Shown here piece by piece: positions 35,157 to 44,131 of a DNA stretch of 64,000 nt. Under the pieces are notes generated by a model that made no database searches, had not been told where the DNA came from, and saw nothing but the letters and a program-made list of their open reading frames with translations. The position numbers and the translations under genes were made by a program. Each line of letters starts with the position of its first letter. Position 1 is the stretch's first letter. The DNA is from Streptoverticillium olivoreticuli subsp. olivoreticuli (GTDB taxonomy: Bacteria; Actinomycetota; Actinomycetes; Streptomycetales; Streptomycetaceae). The stretch is taken from NCBI RefSeq assembly GCF_003391135.1, contig NZ_CP031455.1, forward strand, positions 744,001 to 808,000, given 5' to 3'.

Positions 35157-36545
35157 ATGACTACTCTCAAGGCCGGCCTTGGGGATGCCCAGGCCGTGGT
35201 GATCGGTGGTGGCCTCGCCGGGCTGCTCACGGCGTGGGTGCTCGCCGAGCGCGTTGCGCGCGTGGTCGTGGTGGAGCAGGACCGATTGCCGGAAGGGCCG
35301 GTACCGCGGCGCGGGGTGCCGCAGTCCACTCATGTGCACGGCCTCGGGGTGCGTGGGCTGCGGACGCTGGAGCGGCTGCTGCCCGGTTTCACCGGTGAGT
35401 TGACCGGTGCCGGGGCGCCCATGCTGGACCTCGCCGGGGATCTCGCGATGCGCAATCCGCATGGGTGGGCCGCGGTCTTCCCCTCCGGGCTGGGCTTCGT
35501 GTGTGCCAGCCGCCCCCTGGTGGAGTGGACGGTCCGGCGCATGGTCCGCACGGCACCCAACATCGTGTTCCACGAGGGGACCCGGGTCACCGACCTCACC
35601 GGGAACGCATCAGCTGTCACCGGAGTGCGGCTGCACACCGCCGAAGGCCCGGATCACGACAGACCGACACTCACCGCGGACCTCGTGGTCGACGCCACCG
35701 GCCGGGGCTCCCACGTGGACACCTGGCTGGAGCAACTCGGCTGTGTACCGCCGCCGAAAGAGGTCATCGACCCGCACATCGGTTACGCGAGCCGTATCTA
35801 CCGCGTCCCCGAGGGGCACCGCGCCGCGTGGCAGGCGTGCTACATCCAGGGCGGGCCGCCCGGTCCGCACCGAGGTGGTGTGCTGGCGCCCCTCGAGGGC
35901 GGCCGGTGGATCGTCACCCTCATCGGGAGCGGCGCCGACCGGCCCTCCACCCGGGAGCGGGACTTCCTGCCGTACGCACGCGGCCTGGCCGACCCGCTCA
36001 TCGCGGACTCCATCGCCCACGCGGAACCGCTGACCGGCATCACGGGCAGTCACGCGACCAGCAACCGCCGTCGGCTGATCCGTCCCTCGGCACGGATGCC
36101 CGGCAATCTCCTGCTCACCGGTGACGCCCTGTGTTGCTTCAACCCGGTGTACGGACAGGGCATGACCGCGGCCGCCCTCGGCGCGGCCCTGCTCGGAGAG
36201 TGCCTGACCGAGCGTCCGGAGCTGTCCGGGATCTCACCGCGCTACCACACCCGGCTCACCACGCTCACCAACAGCTTCTGGGACATGGCCGCGGCGGCCG
36301 ACAACGTCCTGCCCGACACCGAGGGCACCCCGCCGTCCTGGTCCCAGCGCCTGGCCTCGCGCTACATGGACCGGGTGCAGGCCGCCTGCACCCGCGACCC
36401 CCGGGTCCACCTGACCTTTCTTGAAGTTCTCCACTCCCTGCGCCCGCCGTCGAGCCTGCTCGCACCGGGCATCGCCCTCCGCGCCCTGGCCGGACGGGGA
36501 GCGGGGCAGGGCCGCCCGGCACCGGCAACGTCCGGCACCCCGTAG
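35157..36545 (+). CDS. FAD-dependent oxidoreductase (squalene-epoxidase/UbiH-like) of the terpene cluster
   Basis: A 462-residue flavoprotein with the FAD loop AVVIGGGLAGLLTAWVLAER near residue 13, VVDATGRGS (about 175) and the second FAD motif NLLLTGDALCCFNPVYGQGMTAAAL. It resembles FAD epoxidases/hydroxylases that act on lipophilic substrates. It is the first gene of the operon FAD enzyme, terpene synthase, acyltransferase, P450, so it likely oxidises the terpene before or after the P450. Start ATG 35157 with AAGGAGG. Confidence 0.88.
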   Translation: MTTLKAGLGDAQAVVIGGGLAGLLTAWVLAERVARVVVVEQDRLPEGPVPRRGVPQSTHVHGLGVRGLRTLERLLPGFTGELTGAGAPMLDLAGDLAMRNPHGWAAVFPSGLGFVCASRPLVEWTVRRMVRTAPNIVFHEGTRVTDLTGNASAVTGVRLHTAEGPDHDRPTLTADLVVDATGRGSHVDTWLEQLGCVPPPKEVIDPHIGYASRIYRVPEGHRAAWQACYIQGGPPGPHRGGVLAPLEGGRWIVTLIGSGADRPSTRERDFLPYARGLADPLIADSIAHAEPLTGITGSHATSNRRRLIRPSARMPGNLLLTGDALCCFNPVYGQGMTAAALGAALLGECLTERPELSGISPRYHTRLTTLTNSFWDMAAAADNVLPDTEGTPPSWSQRLASRYMDRVQAACTRDPRVHLTFLEVLHSLRPPSSLLAPGIALRALAGRGAGQGRPAPATSGTP

Positions 36546-36581
36546 GACCCACGTAGGCCCCCCTCAGTGAGGACCCCCACC

Positions 36582-37580
36582 ATGCTCGATCAGTCCGCAC
36601 CGGTACGCGTACCGCAGTTGCGCTGTCCGTTCCCGTCCGCGGTCCACCCGGCCGCCGCACGCCTGGAGGAGTCCGCGATCGCCTGGATGCGGCGGTTCGG
36701 CTTCATCCGCGACGCCGTCGAGGAAGAGGCGGCACGCGCCGCCCAGTTCGGCAGACTCGCGGCCCTGACCTACCCGCACGCGAGCGCCGAGGGCGCTCAG
36801 CTGGCCTGCGACTGGATGATCTGGCTGTTCCTGCAGGACGACGAGTACATGGAGCGCGCCGCCGAGGCCGGCCGGCCCATGGACTACGCGCGTCACACGC
36901 TCCGCTGCCTGCGGGTCCTGCACGACCCCGACGCCCCGCCGGGCGAGGACCCGTACATCCTCGCCCTGCACGAGCTATGCGCGCGGACCAGGCGGCAGAT
37001 CGGCCCCGAGCACTTCCAGCGGTTCGTCGCCGGACTGCACGAGTACTTCACCGGCGCCGGGGCGGAGGTCATCTACCTCTGCAACCGGGAGATCCCGTCC
37101 CTGGAGGAGTACATCGCGCTCCGCGAGTCGAGCATCGCCCTGCGCTCGGTGATGTTCGTCCTCCTGGAGAGCGGTATGAACTGCCCGCTGCCGGGCGACC
37201 GTTGGGGCAGCGCGGAGATCCAGTCGCTCGCCCTCGCGGCGAGCCGCGTCAACTCCTGGATCAACGACATCCTCTCCGGCCTGCGCGAGCTGCACTGGCC
37301 CGGCGCCATCAACCTGATCACCGTCCTCGCGCAGCACCACGGCTGCGCTCCCACGGAGGCGATCGGGATGGCCGTCGCGTACCACGACCAGGAGCTCGAC
37401 GCGTTCCTGGACCTGACCGAGCGGCTCCGGCACACGTCCGACGACCCGCGGGTCGCGCGCTACCTCGACGGGCTGGCCGCGTGGACCCGTGGCAACCAGG
37501 ACTGGAGCCTGACCTGCGGCCGCTACCACGTGGACAACCCCGACCTCGGGGTGACCGGTCCGCAGCACTTCGGCGAATGA
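36582..37580 (+). CDS. Class I terpene synthase
   Basis: A 332-residue bacterial terpene cyclase, the scaffold-forming enzyme of this cluster. The Asp-rich motif is LFLQDDEYME (about 85-94), the NSE triad NDILSGLRE (about 225), and the C-terminal signature WTRGNQDWSLTCGRYHV. All metal-binding residues appear intact. Substrate chain length (C10, C15 or C20) cannot be fixed from motifs. GTG 36567 would add 5 residues; ATG 36582 is preferred, with AGGAC upstream. Its stop overlaps a possible acyltransferase start. Confidence 0.93.
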   Translation: MLDQSAPVRVPQLRCPFPSAVHPAAARLEESAIAWMRRFGFIRDAVEEEAARAAQFGRLAALTYPHASAEGAQLACDWMIWLFLQDDEYMERAAEAGRPMDYARHTLRCLRVLHDPDAPPGEDPYILALHELCARTRRQIGPEHFQRFVAGLHEYFTGAGAEVIYLCNREIPSLEEYIALRESSIALRSVMFVLLESGMNCPLPGDRWGSAEIQSLALAASRVNSWINDILSGLRELHWPGAINLITVLAQHHGCAPTEAIGMAVAYHDQELDAFLDLTERLRHTSDDPRVARYLDGLAAWTRGNQDWSLTCGRYHVDNPDLGVTGPQHFGE

Positions 37581-37609
37581 CGGCCGACGGACACCGAAGG
37601 GAACCCCTC

Positions 37610-38806
37610 GTGCGCACCGCATCCCCCGCACCGGCAGCGCCGGACTCCCGTCCGATGGACCTGCCGACCCTCACCGGCTACCGCTTCGTCCTGGCCTTCG
37701 TGGTGCTCTTGTGCCACGCGGCCTTCATCTCCTCCGTGTACCGCGACAAGGCGCTGCACGACCTCCTCGGCCTGACCCTGCCGCTGGCCACGGGGGCCGT
37801 CGCCTCCTTCTTCATGCTCAGCGGCTTCATCCTGACCTGGTCGGCACCCCGGAACGACACCACGCGCGGGTTCTGGCGGCGCAGGTTCTGGAAGATCGTG
37901 CCGAACCACGTGGTCGCCTGGGCCGCCACCGTGCTCTTCCTCCTCGCGACCACCACGCCGTCGCCCATGCTGGCCACTCCGACGGACGTCCCCCTGGGTC
38001 CGGCCCTGGCGAACCTGTTCCTCGTCCAGAACTGGGTACCGGACGCGCACTACTTCGTCGGCCCCAACGTGCCGGCCTGGTCGATCTCGTGCGAGGCGTT
38101 CTTCTATCTGCTCTTCCCCTTCCTCCTGCGGGGCCTGCGCCGCATCGCCGCCGGGAACCTGTGGCGATGGTGGATCGCCGTCGCCACGGCGATCCCGCTC
38201 ATGGCGCTGGTGAGCCTCCTCGTCGGCGGGCCCACGCTCTACGACTGGCTGCCGCTCAACGGCACCCGGCTCTGGTTCATCTACGCCTTCCCCCCGGTGC
38301 GGCTCCTCGAATTCACCCTGGGAATCCTCACCGCCCGCCTGGTCCAGGAGGGCCGCTGGATCAGGGTGCGCCGCCCGGTGCTCATCGGGCTGCCCGTGGC
38401 CGCCTTCCTCCTCGTCCCGGTGCTGCCCCCGACCTTCGTCTTCGGCGCGGCCCTGTGCGTACCCCTCGCGCTGGTCATCCCGGCCCTCGCCCTCAAGGAC
38501 ATCGAGCGGCGCGGGTCCGCGCTCCGACACCGGCGCTTCGTCGCCCTCGGGCACTCCTCCTACGCGCTGTACATCATCCACTACCCGATCATCATGACAG
38601 TCCGTCAAGTCGCCGGGACCGACCGGAAATTCGGCGTGGGTACGGCCACCCTGCTCGTCCTCGGCATCATGGCGGCGTCCCTCGCCGTCGCGCACCTGCT
38701 CCACCGGTACTGCGAGGTGCCGCTCATGCGCCGCTACGCACGGCCCCGCTCCGCTCCCCTCCCCGCCCCCGCGACAGCAGGAGAAACCCATGCCCCCTCG
38801 CACTGA
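37610..38806 (+). CDS. Membrane acyltransferase (acyltransferase 3 / OafA-like)
   Basis: A polytopic membrane protein of about 398 residues with around ten hydrophobic segments. The acyltransferase-3 pattern is FVLAFVVLLCHAAF (catalytic His region), FFMLSGFILTW, FWRRRFWKIVPNHVVAW, then WSISCEAFFYLLFP, ending YALYIIHYPIIM and the late CEVPLMRR. This family moves acyl groups onto hydroxyls, so it may acylate the hydroxylated terpene. GTG 37610 has AAGGGA at 8 nt. ATG 37577 overlaps the synthase stop as ATGA and would add 11 residues. It overlaps the P450 by 17 bp. Confidence 0.9.
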   Translation: MRTASPAPAAPDSRPMDLPTLTGYRFVLAFVVLLCHAAFISSVYRDKALHDLLGLTLPLATGAVASFFMLSGFILTWSAPRNDTTRGFWRRRFWKIVPNHVVAWAATVLFLLATTTPSPMLATPTDVPLGPALANLFLVQNWVPDAHYFVGPNVPAWSISCEAFFYLLFPFLLRGLRRIAAGNLWRWWIAVATAIPLMALVSLLVGGPTLYDWLPLNGTRLWFIYAFPPVRLLEFTLGILTARLVQEGRWIRVRRPVLIGLPVAAFLLVPVLPPTFVFGAALCVPLALVIPALALKDIERRGSALRHRRFVALGHSSYALYIIHYPIIMTVRQVAGTDRKFGVGTATLLVLGIMAASLAVAHLLHRYCEVPLMRRYARPRSAPLPAPATAGETHAPSH

Positions 38807-40136
38807 GACCCTCTCCCCACCCACCGCCCCCGGCTCCCTCCCGGGCATCGGCCACATCCTTCCGCTGCTCCGCGACCCCCTGTCGTTCATGACCTCGCTG
38901 TCCGCCATCGGCGACGTGGTGCGCATCGACGTCGCCCGCATGCCCGCGTACGTGGTCACGGACCCGGAGCTCGTCCGGCGGGTCCTCGTCACCAGCGACC
39001 ACGACTTCACCCAGGGCCGTGTCTACGACAAGCTGAGCCAGTTCCTGGGCGAGGGCGTCGGCACCACCTCCGGCCGCAAGCACCGCAAGCTGCGCCGCCT
39101 GATCCAGCCCGCCTTCCACCGCGACCGCATAGCGGAGTACGCCGACACGATGCGGACCGCGGCCGAGAACATGGTGGCCGACTGGCGGCCCGGCCAGGAG
39201 ATCGCCGTCGACAGCGCCATGAACGACATGGCCTTGACCGCCGTCACCGCCTGCCTCTTCGACACGGAGATGGGCCCGCGCGCCTCGGCGGAATTCCGCG
39301 AGAGCATCCTGACCCTCTTCCACGGCGCGGTGCTGCGCACCCTGCTGCCCACCGCGTGGGAGAAGGTCCCCACACCCGGGAACCACCGCTACCGGCGGGC
39401 CATCACCACGGCCAACAGGATCATCGACGAGACGATCAGCACGTACCGCACTCCGGGCCACGAGCGCGACGACATGCTGTCCCTGCTGCTGGCCGCCCGG
39501 GACGACGACGGCGACGGCCTCACCGACAAGCAGGTCCGCGACCAGGTGATCACCTTCCTCTTCGCCGGCGTGGAGACGACGGGCGCGACCATCGCCTGGG
39601 CCCTCTACGAGATCGCACGGCACCCCGCGGTCGAGAAGCAGCTGCACGAGGAGCTCGACCGCGTCCTCGCCGGCCGCCCCCCGACCTGGAAGGACCTCTG
39701 CGAGCTGCGCTACGCCAGCCGCGTCATCAGCGAGACCCTGCGCCTGCACGCCCCCTGGCTCATCCTCCGCCGCACCCTGCGCGAAGTGCGGCTGGGCGAG
39801 GCGACGCTCCCCGAAGGCGCCGAGGTCATCTACAGCCCGTACGCCCTCCAGCACGACCCGAGGTTCTTCACCGGCCCCGGCCGGTTCGACCCCGACCGCT
39901 GGCTGGACGACCGGGCCGCGGACCGTCCGCGCGGCGCCCACGTCCCCTTCGGCGCCGGAGTCCACAAGTGCGTAGGCGACGTCTTCGCCACCACCGAGAT
40001 CACCATCGCCCTGGCCGTCATCTGCTCCCGCCTGCGCCTGCGTTCCCGCTCCCTCCGCCCGATCCCCGAGGTGGCAGCGGCCACCACCCACCCGAAGGGG
40101 CTCACCATGATCGTGGAGCCGCGGGTGGTGGCCTGA
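38790..40136 (+). CDS. Cytochrome P450 of the terpene cluster
   Basis: A 448-residue P450 with a canonical I-helix (FAGVETT), ExxR (ETLRL) and heme loop FGAGVHKCVGD. It has FDPDRWL before the heme region and overall resembles terpene oxygenases of the pentalenene-oxygenase type. ATG 38790 follows CAGGAG and overlaps the acyltransferase end, so the two are co-translated. It likely hydroxylates the cyclised terpene, giving the alcohol that the acyltransferase would modify. No ferredoxin gene is nearby. Confidence 0.93.
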   Translation: MPPRTETLSPPTAPGSLPGIGHILPLLRDPLSFMTSLSAIGDVVRIDVARMPAYVVTDPELVRRVLVTSDHDFTQGRVYDKLSQFLGEGVGTTSGRKHRKLRRLIQPAFHRDRIAEYADTMRTAAENMVADWRPGQEIAVDSAMNDMALTAVTACLFDTEMGPRASAEFRESILTLFHGAVLRTLLPTAWEKVPTPGNHRYRRAITTANRIIDETISTYRTPGHERDDMLSLLLAARDDDGDGLTDKQVRDQVITFLFAGVETTGATIAWALYEIARHPAVEKQLHEELDRVLAGRPPTWKDLCELRYASRVISETLRLHAPWLILRRTLREVRLGEATLPEGAEVIYSPYALQHDPRFFTGPGRFDPDRWLDDRAADRPRGAHVPFGAGVHKCVGDVFATTEITIALAVICSRLRLRSRSLRPIPEVAAATTHPKGLTMIVEPRVVA

Positions 40137-40188
40137 GGGCGGCGATCCGGCGTTCCTGTGCTTTCAGTACCTGCTCCCCGCCGCGTGC

Positions 40189-40390
40189 TCACTCGGTGCG
40201 CAGGGCTGCCTGGTCGGTGACGGCCCCGCGGAGTTCTGCCACGGTGCGCCGGGGCGCGGTGCCGGGGAGCGGTTGGGCCGCAGCGGCGATCAGGTCGGGG
40301 TCGATGCGCAGCAAAGCGGTAGGCGGGTGGTACCCGCCACCCGGCCGGCGGAGGTGTCCGCAGTCACCTTCGTCGGCCAGGTGTTGTAAA
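40189..40390 (-). pseudogene. Orphan coding-like fragment after the lasso methyltransferase
   Basis: The minus-strand frame directly after the methyltransferase stop reads LQHLADEGDCGHLRRPGGGY, later ALLRIDPDLIAAAAQPLPG, and ends TDQAALRTE at 40189. Third positions are almost all G/C, as in real genes, but there is no usable start. It may be the C-terminal stub of a truncated gene at the cluster border. I do not recognise the family. The rest of the gap (40137-40188) is empty. Confidence 0.3.
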
Positions 40391-41428
40391 TCATCGGGTG
40401 AGCCGGAGGTCCCACCCGGGGATATTGCTGTCCATGGCGGGGACGAGGGTGGGGGTGTAGGTGTCATTGGCGGGGCGTCCGGCGTCTTCCCAGGCGGCGA
40501 GCCAGCCGCGCAGGACCGTGAGGGAACCCGAGTCGGGGGAGTCCGCAACGATCGTGCCATCCTTGTGGATCACAGCCGCCGTCTCGCGGGTGGAGTGCCC
40601 GAGCGCGAGATTGTCGATGGTCAGTTCCGTCATGGTCAGCCGGGTTCCGGTGGTCGAAGCCCAGGTTCGCCAGCTGGACCAGTCGAGTTCGCCACCCTGG
40701 TACTGCTCGGTGTGGCCGGGCTCGCGGAGCCGGTCCAGGGCGGTGCGAGCACCGGTGTGTAGCCAGTCATCCTGCTCGCGCCAGGCGACCGAGATCCACG
40801 ATGTGGAAGGAACACGGGCTTCCCAGTCCACCCAGCGGGCCGGGACATCGAAGTTGCTACGGGGGGAGGCGGCGGTTTCGATATAGCCGCCGGGGAACAG
40901 GGACTCGACGACCGGCTCGCCGCCGTTGATCCGGATCGTTGCTCCGATGACCATCTTCGGCAGGAACGCGATCGGCAGCGTGGCGACGATCAGGCCGCCC
41001 TCAGTCATCTGCTCCACCCATGCCCGAGGCAGGCAAGGTGGCGTGCACCAGGCCCCGAGCCGGTCGTAGGGAGCACGCTCGGGGTATCCGGCGGTGCCGT
41101 CCACGGTGAAGCAGCGGACGTTGGTGACGCCGCGCTCATGGTGGATGCGGTTGGTCCAGGCGGTCAGGAACGGGTCGATGTCCAAACTGGTGATCTTGCC
41201 CGCGGGGCCGACGAGTTCGGCGAGGAGGCCCCCGGTCAGGCCGGACCCGGTCCCGACCTCGGCGACGGACATGCCCGCGCCCACGTCGAGGAAGCTCAGG
41301 TCCCGGCGGACAAAGGTGGGGTTCGTGCGGTGGGGAGTGTTCCCCCGGCTCTCGTTGTGGGTGTAGTGCCGCTCGGGCACTTTTTCGGCGGCGGCAGCTA
41401 CGGCTGCGGAGATCGTTTCAGTGGCCAT
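40391..41428 (-). CDS. PIMT-like methyltransferase of the lasso peptide cluster (aspartimide forming)
   Basis: A 345-residue homologue of protein-L-isoaspartate O-methyltransferase: SAM motif VAEVGTGSGLTGGLLAELVG with ITSLDIDPFLTAW, preceded by the family stretch NPTFVRRDLSFLDVGAGM. The C-terminal extension of over 100 residues exceeds the repair enzyme. In the characterised cellulonodin-2 and lihuanodin clusters, such an enzyme methylates a ring Asp of the folded lasso and the ester collapses to aspartimide. AAGGGAG precedes ATG 41428. It is the last gene of the operon A-C-B1-B2-M. The predicted target is Asp6 of the core, followed by Thr. Confidence 0.88.
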   Translation of the reverse strand: MATETISAAVAAAAEKVPERHYTHNESRGNTPHRTNPTFVRRDLSFLDVGAGMSVAEVGTGSGLTGGLLAELVGPAGKITSLDIDPFLTAWTNRIHHERGVTNVRCFTVDGTAGYPERAPYDRLGAWCTPPCLPRAWVEQMTEGGLIVATLPIAFLPKMVIGATIRINGGEPVVESLFPGGYIETAASPRSNFDVPARWVDWEARVPSTSWISVAWREQDDWLHTGARTALDRLREPGHTEQYQGGELDWSSWRTWASTTGTRLTMTELTIDNLALGHSTRETAAVIHKDGTIVADSPDSGSLTVLRGWLAAWEDAGRPANDTYTPTLVPAMDSNIPGWDLRLTR

Positions 41429-41520
41429 CGGTCACTCCCTTGGTGGACAGGTCGGGCGTGTTCCTCAACTGCTCCGAGTGGGTGAGGGGCACAAGTAGGC
41501 GAGGCGCGATGTTGACGCGC

Positions 41521-41943
41521 TCAGATGACGAGAGCGGCGCGGTAGTGCCACCCGCCCTCGGTGTATTCGCCAACGGGCTGGCCTTCAGGGAGGGCGGCCC
41601 AGGCGTGGTAGGCGGTCGGCGGCGGGGAGAACTGGACGCCCAGGCACCAGTCGAGGCGGCGCCCGAGGAGAGCGGCAGCCAGCACGGAGGCGAGGCTGGT
41701 CTCGGCGCACGCGACCCTGAAGGGCCACATGCGGCCGGTGTGCCGTACGGCAGCGACCAGCGCTTCGGCCCGCTCCGGTGCGAGCGGGGCCGTGCCCCGG
41801 CGTCGGGCCAGGCACGCGGCCCCAACCGCACAGCGGAACGACAGGCCCAGCACGGCCAGGGCGAGGGCGAGGCCCAGGACGGCTGCGAAGCGGTCCCCGA
41901 AGCTCCCGGCGCGGACGGTGGAGTAGGACTCCATGCTGGTCAT
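41521..41943 (-). CDS. Lasso peptide leader peptidase B2 (transglutaminase-like)
   Basis: A 140-residue cysteine protease of the split-B type that removes the leader so the cyclase can act. The catalytic Cys is Cys79 in FRVACAETSLAS, and the His is His113 in AYHAWAALPEG. RRLDWCLGVQFSPP is a family stretch. An N-terminal hydrophobic segment (about 20-45) is common in B2 proteins. ATG 41943 overlaps the B1 stop as ATGA. The 92 bp between its stop and the methyltransferase start hold only a ribosome site. Confidence 0.9.
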   Translation of the reverse strand: MTSMESYSTVRAGSFGDRFAAVLGLALALAVLGLSFRCAVGAACLARRRGTAPLAPERAEALVAAVRHTGRMWPFRVACAETSLASVLAAALLGRRLDWCLGVQFSPPPTAYHAWAALPEGQPVGEYTEGGWHYRAALVI

Positions 41944-42224
41944 CGCCGCCACCCCCGTCGGCGGCGAGACGTCTGAGTGCAGGTCAAGCCCTGCGCGGCG
42001 AGCCCGGTGGCGACGGTGGCGACGTCGGCAGCGGCGTGATCCGGGCTCAGCCCGTAGTGCTCCGCGTACTGGCGGGCAGCCTGCTCCTGGTCCTCGGTGG
42101 CCACCAGCAGGAGAACCGCGGATGCGGCGGTGGGGGTCAGGTAGGTCCACCGGCCGGTGCTCTCGTCCAAGACGGCGCCGCCTTCGTCCGTCAGGACCGG
42201 GTGGACACCTTCACGCAGCCGCAT
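41940..42224 (-). CDS. Lasso peptide leader-binding protein B1 (PqqD-like RRE)
   Basis: A 94-residue RiPP recognition element of the PqqD fold that grips the precursor leader and delivers it to B2 and C. The pattern is MRLREGVHPVLTDEGGAVLDESTGRWTYLTPTAASAV followed by a helical C-terminal part. ATG 42224 follows GGAGGAGG and overlaps the end of the cyclase gene by 14 bp, so translation is coupled. It is expected to bind the conserved leader residues Tyr9, Pro12 and Gly18. Confidence 0.9.
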   Translation of the reverse strand: MRLREGVHPVLTDEGGAVLDESTGRWTYLTPTAASAVLLLVATEDQEQAARQYAEHYGLSPDHAAADVATVATGLAAQGLTCTQTSRRRRGWRR

Positions 42225-44037
42225 GGGCGGGAACCTCCTCCCACCACGTGACGGGCCGTTCGAGCTGCCGCAGCCAGATCTCGGCGGCCACCACCAGATG
42301 CACTGCACCCTGTGCGGTCGGCTGCCCGGCCGCCGCCCGCTCCAGCATCGCGTTCACCGGGGCAGGCGAGACCAGCCCAAGGGCCTGCAGCCGGGACGCG
42401 GAGCCGAACAGGTCCCGCAGGGCCGGGGCGTGCTGGACGAGCCCGGCGTAGGCCAGGGCGTTGAAGCCGCCTTTCGTGGTCCGGTTGAGCACAAAGGCGG
42501 GCACGATCCCGGTTCCGGCGAACGCTTCGGCCAGCAAGGGCTTGTACCGCGAAGGTGCTCCGCGCACCTCGGCCGGCACTGTGAGGCAGGCCCTTCGCAC
42601 TTCGTTGTCGAGGAACGGGGCGGCCAGCTCGATGCCGTACTCATCCAGGGCCAGGGTCCGCCAGCCGCCCGTGTTCGCCCCGACCCGGGCGAGGTCCTGC
42701 TGCTCGGCCCACGCCGCAAGGTGCCCGGGTGGCTCGGTCAGTTCGTCGGCCGCCTCGGTGATCGCGGCGGCAAGCTGGTGACGGACATCGGGGCTCATCC
42801 AGTCGGCCGTGGCCAGCAGCGGTGTCCACGCGGCCGGGCGCCGGGCCTGCGGCACCCACTCCCGTGGCACATCCCGGAGTTCAGTGGCCATCTGCCGCCA
42901 GTGCCCGGCTAGGGTCGTACGGGCAGCGGGCCAGTTGCGGGCGAGGACGTCCCGCATGGTGGTGTTCCGCAGCCGGGCGTGAGCCTGGGCATGGCTCCAC
43001 GTCCGCCGCCGGTTCCGGCCCCGGATCAGGTCGGCCAGGTAGAGGGAGGAAGCGGACAGCACCGCGTCGCCGCCCGCACCGGTGAAGTGGACGCCAGGGG
43101 CCTGTTGGTCGATGACCGTGTTGAGGACGGCCCGCTTGATCGTGGCGGTGACCGCGAACACGTTCGGGACGTCCGTCACCGGCAGCCCCGCAAGATCTTC
43201 GACGGCCGCGTAATACACGGTCGCGGGGCTGCCGGGAACCGCGTGGTGGTACAGCTGCGGAACAGCCTGCGCCGCCCGCTGGGCGAAGGCCAGGTCGTCA
43301 TCGCGGAGGCGTTCGTCGGCGAACGTCACCGCCGTCACCGCCTCGTGGCGGGCGGCCAGGCACGCGAGCGTCGTGGAGTCCAGACCCGCCAGGTCCGCAC
43401 TCACGGGCCGGTCCTCGATGCGAACGGCCACGGCCTCGGCGATCGCCGCCCGCACCATGGGCGCCGCTTCGCGTAAGCCCGTCGGTACGTACTCCACCGG
43501 CTCATAGGGCACCGTCCGGACCGCCCCAGGTGTGATCTCCAGAACGTGCCCGGTCTGCACCCGGCACACGGCGCGGAACAACGACCGACCAGCCGGCACG
43601 TCTGGCTGCCCGAAGGCCAGATGGCCAGCCAGGGCGACGGGGTCGACCGGCGCCCCGTCCAGGCGGGCCAGGGCGGTGGCGGAGGTCGCCCACCACGTCC
43701 CGGCCGCCTCGCGCCGGTAGAACACCGGATGCTGCCCCGACAGGTCACCGGTCACGGCCAGCACCGGGCCACTGCGCGCGATCACCAGGTACGACCCCGG
43801 CCACCGGGTCAGCTCCCGCCACCGCCGACCTCGGACCAGTGAAAGCGCATCCTCAAGCTGATACGAACTCGCCCCGCACACCCCGACCACGGCCAGGGCA
43901 ACCGCACCAGATCCGGCCACCTGCACCCGGGCGTCGGGCCAGCCGACCGACCACACCCCACCCAGCTGCCCGACCACCCGGCCCGCCCGAGGCTGCCATG
44001 CCGCTGGTCCGCCTTCCCACCCCGCACACCACCGCAT
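42211..44037 (-). CDS. Lasso peptide cyclase C (asparagine synthetase-like)
   Basis: A 608-residue ATP-dependent macrolactam synthetase that adenylates the ring Asp and joins it to the N-terminal amine of the core. It has an N-terminal glutaminase-like domain lacking catalytic function, and a synthetase domain with the ATP loop DLAGLDSTTLACLAAR (about 230) and FTGAGGDAVL (about 330). The C-terminal TTKGGFNALAYAGL is typical of lasso C proteins. ATG 44037 follows AGGAGG at 7 nt. It is preceded by a strong hairpin, and its end overlaps B1. Confidence 0.92.
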   Translation of the reverse strand: MRWCAGWEGGPAAWQPRAGRVVGQLGGVWSVGWPDARVQVAGSGAVALAVVGVCGASSYQLEDALSLVRGRRWRELTRWPGSYLVIARSGPVLAVTGDLSGQHPVFYRREAAGTWWATSATALARLDGAPVDPVALAGHLAFGQPDVPAGRSLFRAVCRVQTGHVLEITPGAVRTVPYEPVEYVPTGLREAAPMVRAAIAEAVAVRIEDRPVSADLAGLDSTTLACLAARHEAVTAVTFADERLRDDDLAFAQRAAQAVPQLYHHAVPGSPATVYYAAVEDLAGLPVTDVPNVFAVTATIKRAVLNTVIDQQAPGVHFTGAGGDAVLSASSLYLADLIRGRNRRRTWSHAQAHARLRNTTMRDVLARNWPAARTTLAGHWRQMATELRDVPREWVPQARRPAAWTPLLATADWMSPDVRHQLAAAITEAADELTEPPGHLAAWAEQQDLARVGANTGGWRTLALDEYGIELAAPFLDNEVRRACLTVPAEVRGAPSRYKPLLAEAFAGTGIVPAFVLNRTTKGGFNALAYAGLVQHAPALRDLFGSASRLQALGLVSPAPVNAMLERAAAGQPTAQGAVHLVVAAEIWLRQLERPVTWWEEVPAHAAA

Positions 44038-44084
44038 CGTTGATCCTCCTGAAACCGTTATTCGGCCACACACGGAAAAGGCAC

Positions 44085-44120
44085 GGGGCCGGGCACGGCG
44101 CGATTGCCGTGCCCGGCCCC
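44085..44120 (-). terminator. Intra-operon hairpin between lasso precursor and cyclase
   Basis: Perfect 15-bp stem: GGGGCCGGGCACGGC (44085-44099) pairs with GCCGTGCCCGGCCCC (44106-44120) over a 6-nt loop. On the transcribed strand it is followed by CCTTTTCC. It starts 11 bp after the precursor stop. Such partial terminators let the precursor be made in excess over the enzymes. Confidence 0.8.
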
Positions 44121-44131
44121 AGGACCATGGA

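Noticed and set aside
41429..41520. Second small lasso precursor in the gap before the methyltransferase
   Set aside because: No ATG/GTG with a ribosome site gives a leader pattern (Tyr-x-x-Pro...Gly...Thr). Only the methyltransferase ribosome site is seen.
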